Assembly: GCA_018292915.2 (NCBI GenBank)
Contig: JACVVK020000378.1
Span: 555,001 to 619,000 of the forward strand
Direction: 5' to 3'
From: Batillaria attramentaria
Taxonomy: Eukaryota; Mollusca; Gastropoda; Batillariidae
DNA: 64,000 nucleotides
Translations under genes and position numbers: made by a program
The notes under the pieces: generated by a model
Told to the model about the DNA's origin: nothing
Database searches by the model: none
The model's input: only the letters and a program-made list of their open reading frames with translations
In this document: piece by piece, positions 24,881 to 34,048 of the stretch
Position numbering within the stretch: the first letter of the stretch is position 1
Layout of the letters: the number at the start of each line of letters is the position of its first letter

Positions 24881-27800
24881 ACGTACAAGCATATTGACAT
24901 TCACAATCATGCAGAATTTGGAGGGCTGCAACTCATAGTTTCTCTTGCCATGTAAAACTAAAAGGACTTCGGAACACCTCAATCTCAGTTTTGCCCTGAA
25001 CATTAATTTTTCACATCGGCTTCTTCAGTTACATTGACAGTCACATGCTTCTTTATTTTGACTTCAGCTCACAGTTTTATTGTTCTGTGTAAAGGAGAAG
25101 ACTGTCAGAACATCTTGTTCACACCTTTACCACACTCTCGTGGCTGTTCTCATCCTTGGTAGCTTTCACATTTTTGGCTCACTTGTGTAATAAAATGAGT
25201 CTATGTAATAACCTTCTGTCGTGTGTTTGTGTCGGTCGGTCTGTGTGTCGGCAGTAAACCTGAACATTTGCCTTTTTGATTCTCACTTGCTGGTGAAAGG
25301 TAGTGTTGTTACATGACTTCACATTTTTCCACATACATGTACTTTCCTAGCTGTTTTGATGGACAGTAACTGTCACGTTTTTATTTCTCACATGCTCTTG
25401 AAAGGTAGCGATGTTGTGCGGCCTAAAACTAGCTTATCTGTTCATGTGTCTTAACCATACATTTTCTTCATGGTGGTACTTTGAGTTGGGTCATCTTAAC
25501 TTTTTTTTTCTTTTTCTTTTTTTCACATCACATTTAATCCTGTGATCAGTTCACATATACATTATACACATTCATTCTGACGTGTGCCTCTGAATCTCAC
25601 AGTGTCACTAAGTGTTATTGTGATCACTTTTCAGATAATAAATGTTTCCTTTGCGTTTTGGTGGTTCAAATCCTCTTGGTTTCAGTGCAGTGTGGTACAC
25701 TTCAAGAGAGTAGTTTGAACAGGGAACAGGTAACCTATGGTACTCTGGGATTCCTTTTTTTTTTTTTTTTTTAATCTTTTTTTTTTTTAAACACAATAAA
25801 CTACCCTCAGGAAAGTATGTCACAGTATATTTTCTAGCTACACTTTCAATTCAAGTCAAGTCAATTCAATTCATTGAATTGAATTGAATTCAGAATACTT
25901 TATTAATAATAAGGGGGAGGAAGGGAAAAGTTGCGGGAGCAGTAGTCAAAGTGTGTGTGTTGATGTTTCCATCATTTCTGTTTACAGCAGCGATGAGCCG
26001 CAGGTGACCAACGGAGACTCCAGTCCGCGAGAGCCGTCCTCAGCCAGTGCAAGTCCCGCCAACACCCCCACCACACCTTCTGCTGTGGACAGATCCCAGG
26101 ATGGTGCTGCTGCCAGTGATGGTAGTGAGGAATCCAGTCTAGACTCGGTCAAGACTGGTGTTGATATTATTATATAATGTTGGAATTTTGGAAGCGCTGT
26201 AGTCGAAGCTCCTGTAATGGAAGTAATGCAGGATGACCTTCACAGCTGTTTGCTTGTTTGTATGTTTCTTTGGTTGGTTTTTGTTTGTCAGGTTTTGTTT
26301 TTGTTTGTTTTTTGTTTGTGTTACTGTTTGTTCGGTCGGCTTTTTTTGTTTGTTTGGTTTTTTTTTTTGGTTGGTTTTTTGTTTTGTTTTAGTTTTGTTT
26401 TGTTTTTTGTTGTTTGGGTTTTTTTTGTTTGTTTGGGGGTTTTTTGGTGTTTTTTTTTTGTTTTTTTGTTTTTTTGGGGGGGTAGTTTTGTTTTTGTTGT
26501 TCTGTATTTGTGGGGGTTTTGGGTTTTGTTTTTTTTTATAGTGGTTGTTTTGTTTGTTTGTTGTTGAGTTTGAAAGGGGTATGTGTCTTTTTGTTGTTTT
26601 TACTAGGGTTTTGTTTTTGTTGTCATGTTTGTTGTTTGTTTTTCTCTCTGCTTTATTCACCCATTTGGAAAATTCAGCTTGCTTCCCATTGCTCCGGGTG
26701 CCAATATAAAAAAAATTAAAATAAAAAAAAAAAATGCAGAATCCTCTGTTACAAGGGTCTCATGCTGTTTGTAGAAAATGAGTAACCCTGGTCTAGCTGT
26801 ATTGAGTTATCTTTATGATGAAAAAGCCATAGAGGTAGTCAAGAATATCCTTTTCTCGGCACCGCCAGGGTTAAAATGTGCTTGGTTCCTGGTACCGTCA
26901 GAATTTTCTGATTGACGTGGTTGCTCTTTTCCAGATGCTGACCACCTGTACGGCAATCAGGATGTTGTGATGGCTGCAGCAAAGGTCAACGGAGATGTTG
27001 ACAAAGTGAATGAGGTGTGTGCAGTAGTCCTGAAAACCTGTACTGTCATAGGGTTTCCCATTTCCCATATTCCATTTCCCTTATCCCATTTCCCATATCC
27101 TCCGGAAAAATAAAGAGAGTTAATTTAAGATTGAAATTAATAATGATATTAATGCTACAAAGGAGAAACAAGAAGACCAGTTCAACACTGTTAGCATTAC
27201 CAATTGAGCCGTCTGCTAAGTATTTAGTAAGGAAGAGCTGTGTCACTGGGACAGCAGCCTGTATTGTGGAAAGCTCTTTTTCTGCAGTTTAAAACAAACG
27301 TATGGTTAGTTTTGATCTGGAACACCTGAAAATCAAATTTGGGTATCCTTGTGGGTAGTATATTGCAAAAATGTTTGGGAAACCCAGTCTCTCCATTTTA
27401 GATGCAGTTGGTTTTTAATCTTCAGAGTTGATACTCCAGAGGTAGTTGCACTGTTAGGGAGAAAAAAGAAATGCGTTTTGCTGAATGAAAAGGGATTGAG
27501 TAAATGGATTTGGTCGTTTATGTACAGATCTTGTCCAAGCTTCAAGCTCAAGTGTCCTCTGATAGTAGTAAAACAGATTCTGCAGTTGGTACTTCAGGTT
27601 ACTTTCTGGCAAAGCCAGTATCAAACACACCCTCTGATGGCGACAGTGCCTTCAGTAGACTGGGAGACCCGAACCTGGTGCCATGTCTATTACCCCCACC
27701 CAGCATTCAGTCACAGCCTCTCCCACCCCTTCCAAACGAGGCTGCCACCTCGGTTTCGGCACCCCTGCTAGGTTCCATAGCGAACAGAAAGAGGAAAGTA

Positions 27801-30800
27801 GACAACGCAACGGGAGACGGACATGCCTCACCCAACAGTGGCAGTGTCTACATGCACAAGTCGTACCAAGAGGAGATTGACCACGCTTTGTATGAGGACA
27901 CCACAGCTGCCACGGGCGAGTCGCTGCCGTGCTCACCCCCTCCCACTTACTCTTCCACTTTTGGCATCACTGCCGAAGAGCCCTTTGAGGATGTGATGCT
28001 GTTCGGAGATGGCAGTGCCTCGCAGACGAAACCAGCAGATACAGCTAAACCAGATCCTGCACAGTCTGCATCAGTTGTGTTTATTGATGATTCAGGGAGA
28101 GAGATAACAACTCAACCAGCTGAGACACAGTCACAATCAGAAGCAAGGGAGTGCATGGCCACAGAAAAGACTGCTGCAGACTCGGCGGGAAACGTGCTCA
28201 GCCCAGGGAAGCTGCTGTCCTCTTCAGGTGGTGGACATGTTATTGGCTGTGATGAGCTCGCTTCTAATGCTTCTGCCATGTCAGTTCCTTCAGACATCGA
28301 GAGATCTCAGCTGAGGGGCACACTTGTTGGGTCTGTGAAAGCGGACGCAGCAATCACTGGCTCCTTTTCAGACATATCGACGAGGAACAGTCCCTCAAGC
28401 GTCGTCGGTGAAGTCTACGAGGCACTCTCTTTCTCAAGCCAGGAAGATCCCCAGAAGCACAACACGGATGACAACACTGTTGCATCCAGCCAGGAAACGG
28501 CAAAGTTCCCAAGCGTTCTGGACATACTGGAGCTGGGGTCAGGGCATTCTATGGAGGGCATCTTGGGAGAAGCGCCACCTTCTGTGTTTGAAAATCTCAG
28601 GATGGCGTCCGATACTAACACTGAGCAAACAGCTTCCCCAGCACTTTCACAGGCTTCAGTGGAAGCAGGTTTAGGTCGGGTACCTCACAGTGGTTCAGCA
28701 GAGACCACGGATGAGCAAGCTGTGCAGGAAAAGTTATTGCCAAGTCTCAACTGTCGTAGTATGTCCATTGAGACGAGTGGATCTTTGCCAAAATCTGCTC
28801 AGGAGACATCTTTGGTGGATCAGCTACTGCTGAATGAGAGCGGTCTGAGCACCTTCACCTTTTCACCGGCGAGCAGGTCTATTTCATCTTCATTAGAAGC
28901 TTTCGAGAACGTAGATGTGAAGGAACCGCTGCTGCTGTCCACGACTCCAGCATCTTCAACAGGAACTGTTCAAAACTCAGCTGATCAGTCACCTCTGCAC
29001 AGTAGCGCTCCAAGTTCAGTGAGGCTGTCCAGGCCTCTTCCGCCTCCACCCACTGCCATGGATGCAGATCTGAAGGGGCAGACAGTGCCTCACGAAAGCT
29101 GTCCAAGTACTATAGCGTTTTCTGTGACTATGCCACTTCCGGTTCCTCCAAAAACTTCCCAGGGTGCATCTGAAGAAGATGATGAGCATGTGTATGAATC
29201 ATTCCAGCGAGTGGAGGAGGGTCCGCTTCTGATCCCTCCAACTATGTCCTCTGACCCGTCGAGCGACTCGGAAAATGCTGATGAAACGAAGGACGCCGCT
29301 GTAACCAGTGCTGATACCTTTGAGCCACCACTTCCGAGCCAAGACACAGAGCGTGTGTCCAAGGTCGCTGAGAATGAGGTTTTCCTTGTGGAGCCTTACC
29401 TCAAGGATGACAGGAAAAGTACAGAGCAAAAGGTCAAGGACAGTGGAAGTGGCAAAGGGGCAAGCAGGTTCTTCAAATTTAGAACAAGCAGCAGCAGCAG
29501 CAGTAAAAAGGGCAAAACTCCTTGTGAGAAAGAGGTTGGCAAGAGCTTAGATTCGCCAAAGTCACAGTCAAAAGTGCAGTTCTCAGAGACCAAAACTGCG
29601 AATGCAGGTGAACGCAGGTCAGAAGCAGACGCAACCCAAGAGACCGCGGAAAGTCAGTCGTCTTTGAGCAAATTAGAAAACACATCCTCGAAGCTGCCAG
29701 GTCAAGGTAAAGGAGAAGCCAAGAAAAGAAAAGGACGATCTCCAGAGAGAACATCACAAGTGCCAGTAAAAAGCTCCAAGGGCCAGTCACCTCCAGTATC
29801 TCCAGAGAAAAAGCCGTCCTCTCCGAAAACTTCGCCACAAGGACGTTGCAGTAGCGCTGCCACCCAGACGCCCGGATGGGAGAAGCTGGAATCTCTGCGC
29901 AGGCGTGAACCAGCAGGGAATGTGAAAGGATCAAAAAGCGCTCGCTCAAAGTCAGCCGGCAGCAAGACTGCGTCTAAGGGTAAGAAGGGATCATGGAAAA
30001 CTCTAGGTGGGGAGACAGTGGACGTCAGGTCTACTTGCGTGGAAGCAGGCAACCAGACCGACAGCCAGTCCAGCATGGAGCAGAGCAGGTTGGAGGATGG
30101 AGAGCGGTCCTTGCAGACGCTCGGCCCTTCACCGTCATCCAGGGAAGACATGAACCGAAACTTCGGAGGCCAGAGCCAAGAACAGATCTTCCTAAGCCTT
30201 CCTTTCTCCAGCGTGTCCAGCCAAGACGATCTGGACAACGCCTGCGGGGACCAGCGCAGAACGTTCCTCAGTTTGCCCTTCACCATGGTGAACAGGGAGG
30301 TTGAGCCAGGCATGGATGACTCGCAGCAGATGGCACTACAGTCAGTGCAACACTCCACTGGAGACCGTCCTGTATTCTTGACATCACCTTTCAGGAGGGT
30401 GCAGGAGGGTGGGCGGTCTGATCCGACCTTGGCTCATACTGTCGAACAGGCGTTTCTGGGTTCCCCGGTTTCCCCACCCCAGGGGCAGCAGCAAGTCTTT
30501 CTTCGATCTCCGTTCTTGCTGGTTGGTGATCCCAGCGATCAGCCAGCCTTCACGGGCACCGGGGATGTTACCTTTGAGGCGTCCTCCATGGTCGTGGGTT
30601 CACCATGCATGATAAAAAGTAGTGCTGGGAATCTGGCAGCCAAACCACCGTCACCAAGGAAGAGTGTGAGCTTTATAGGGTTAAAAGACAAATCTGAGAC
30701 TGTGGAACACAAGATTGGGGACGGGCAGTTTGTTCAGCACCAGCCAGTGGACGATGCCTCTGTTGCAAGGACTTCAGACACACAGGAGACCGCGCATGAT

Positions 30801-33800
30801 GCAGAATTAGAAACATTCCTGACAGATCACCAAGAACCTGCAGAAAGAGAGACCGCCCAAGAAACTGCTTGTGTATCTTCTGCTGACCAGGCAGGGTCAG
30901 CTTCACGGGCCATCTCGGGAGCAAATACTCAAATGGATTCAAAAAACCTCTCTGCTCCCACGGATATTGCTTACCAGTTGTGGCACAGCGCTTGGAGAAA
31001 AGAAGGCGAAAGTGTTGACAGGCCCTGTCCTGAGACGAGCGGTCAGGCATACTCTGTCATCTGCGTTGAAGTTGAGGAGACAAGAACTTCACCTCAGGAA
31101 AATTTTCATGCGAACCTTGAAGCCGGTGATCATGGAACTGTTTCAGAGTCTGAGGCCAGGGATTTTGAGATTGATAAACCACCTTCGAACCAGTCTGTTG
31201 GTGTTTCTGGGTGCAGAGAGAGCATTTATGTTAAAATGGGCTTCAAAAATACAGGAACTGACGCACATGCAAAGAGAGATCCTGCCTCCGTTGCACAACA
31301 CTCCAGCTATGTGGACATGCGAGACCTGAGAAATCTGCTAGATAAGCAGGGACTCGCATCAAGTCCTGCTGCACGTGCTGACACTGCTGCTGAACAAAAA
31401 GCTTCTGTTGATGCAGTAGCTGAACTTGAGACTGCACAGATCGACAGCTGTGAAGGAGCAGCAGATAAACAAGAGGAAAGTGCTTTTGAACGTGAGGAAG
31501 GTTCACACCAGGGTCCATCAAAGGAGCCACATTTAGAACCCCCGATTTACAGCTGTCAAAAAACAGCACCTAAAGAAGGCGGCACAGTCGTTAAGGAAAA
31601 CCCAATGAACGAAAAACAGCCAGGAGTAGAGATCAGCATTTGTAAAGAACCAACTTGCAAAGAGGCTGTAGTTTCAGGAGACTTCAGCGAACATCCAACA
31701 AATGAACCAGGGTTAGGACTTGAGGTCAGCAGCTGTGGAGAACCAGCATGTAAAGACAAGGACGCAGTTCTTGAAGGAACATGTCATAGTCCATCAAACG
31801 AACCACCACCAAGACTTGAGATCAACAGCTTTGAAGAAGTGGCAAATAAAGAAGAGAATGCAGTTGTTCAAGAAGCCTTGTGCCAGGGTACAATAAATGA
31901 ACCAGAGTTAGAGATCAACAGCTGTAGAGAATCACAACCAGCAGCTCAGCTACTCGCTGATGAAACGGTTGAAGTGACTCGCTCACCAGATGGTTCAAAG
32001 CAGCAGCTTCAAGTGCCTTGCAGGAATCACACACAGGAGAATCCTTTGCAATGTCCCATTGTGGGCCTAACCGCTGAAACGTTCCCCACTTCTGTCCCAT
32101 CTGAACAGGAAAAGACAGACAGTGAGCAGCCAGGAAGTGTTGCTGGCGCCAGGGAGAAGGAGCTTGAGGAGTCAAGGAACACAGATTTAGGAGCTGCTGG
32201 TGGAAAACTTGTCCAGAATGACTCTTCAGAAATCAAGGAAACACCTTCAGTGGATACTACAGATGCTTTCCGGATAGAAGCAAGTGAAGTGTCAGTTGAT
32301 TGCTTTGAAATCAGCTGTGACCCTTGTTCCCTCAATGTTCACAACGTCGCAGACTTTGATAAAGAAACGCTAGAACAGAATATTGTGGATCTAGAGCCTG
32401 CTCATGAGATAGAGGCGCTGCATTCCTCAAGTAAAAAGTCACTTAATTCTGAAACACAAGTCACCCCGTCCAGCTCAGGAGACACAGCCAAAACAGTCCT
32501 GTCTGTGATCGTCACAGAGTCTTCATCCAGGTCGGAGCAGGATGCTGTCAGCGAGGAGAACTCCTTCACCTCCCCCTCAATCATAAGCGACGGCTCATCC
32601 ATTGACCCTGCGGCAGCAGATCTCCAACCAGCATCGAGCGATACCAGCCACCTGACCAGTGACAGCGCTATTGACAGCATCCAGGGAGACTCGGCCTTGG
32701 GCAGTGAGGGCAGTCAGAGTTGTTTGCAGATCAGTAGCACCAATCAGAGTTTCACCTTGGCAATGGCTGGATCAAGCGGTGAGGAAGTCCTCGCTTGCGA
32801 CAGTGCCATCAGTAGTCAGTGGGATGCTGCGTTCAGCAGCTGCTGCGTGGATACTTCTTTCGAGCATCTCCATGATGAAGCCACAGACAGGGAGAGCGAG
32901 GATCGTGCAGACGTAAGATCCGAGAAGAGTGAAGAACTTCAGAGAGACATGCCGCAAGCAGGGTTTTGGGTGGATGACGCTGTTTGTGGACAGGAACAGG
33001 ACAGCAGTTGGGAGGGTGACAAGGGTGTCGGCGACATGACTGTCACATCTGCCATTGATGCCGCCTTTGAACATGTCGTCTGTCCTTCCGTTTCTGAGTG
33101 CATGACAGACTCCTCTGACCTTCTGCTGGTTTCACCAGACACCACTGCTGTTTTTGACAACTTCGCTGATGGTGGGAAACTTGATCCATCCCTGTCTTCA
33201 ATCCTTGAGAAGAATTCAGATTCAGGCAGAGGGGACCCAGGGGCTGAGACGTCCCTGTTGGAATCACTGCCGGAAACTAAGTCCACAAGGGCAGAAATTG
33301 GGTGTCCAGACCCAGGCATTAAACAGCCCGTTGTAACACCCAGAATGATGGTGGACAAAGAACTTGGAGAGCACACGCAGCTACAGTCTCCAGATTTCAT
33401 GAACGACAACAGTGGAGCCGCTTCCAGATCCCTGGTTCAAGAGGAGATCAACAGGCCACAGCAGGGATTACAGGGGGTGTTGGCATTTGACATCAAATCA
33501 GACCAGAACTTAGACCTCCTGTTAAAACAGATGACAGACACCGTGGTTACCCCCTTACAAAGCCCCATCGACACATTTCCTGAGCAGACAGGTCCAGATA
33601 AAAGAATTGAACAAAATCAGATCGCAGAAGTTGCAAATATTTCTTCTGCCGGCGGCCATGAAGGTCACACAGAGGGTGCTGACGGTGGGGTAAGAGGGGC
33701 GTGGCAGGGTCTTGGAGATAGGCAGCAAGGATCAGGTAGTGGGGGTTTAGGTGCAGGTCCGGAGGTTCTGCAAGCACCAGGTCTAAGCAAGGACAAGGAG

Positions 33801-33988
33801 ATGTCCCTGTGCGCAGTGGCTGAGGTATGGAGTGGGTTGAACATGTTGCTGTTGACTGTTGGTGGGTTCAGATTTTCCAGGAGTTGGTTCAGTGTTTCAC
33901 CTGTTGCTTTTCAAGGGTTATTTTTCTTCAAGTGTTTTACTGGTTGTCTTTTAAGTTATTTTGCAAGATCTTTTTGGGTCAGAAATGC

Positions 33989-34048
<60 letters not shown>

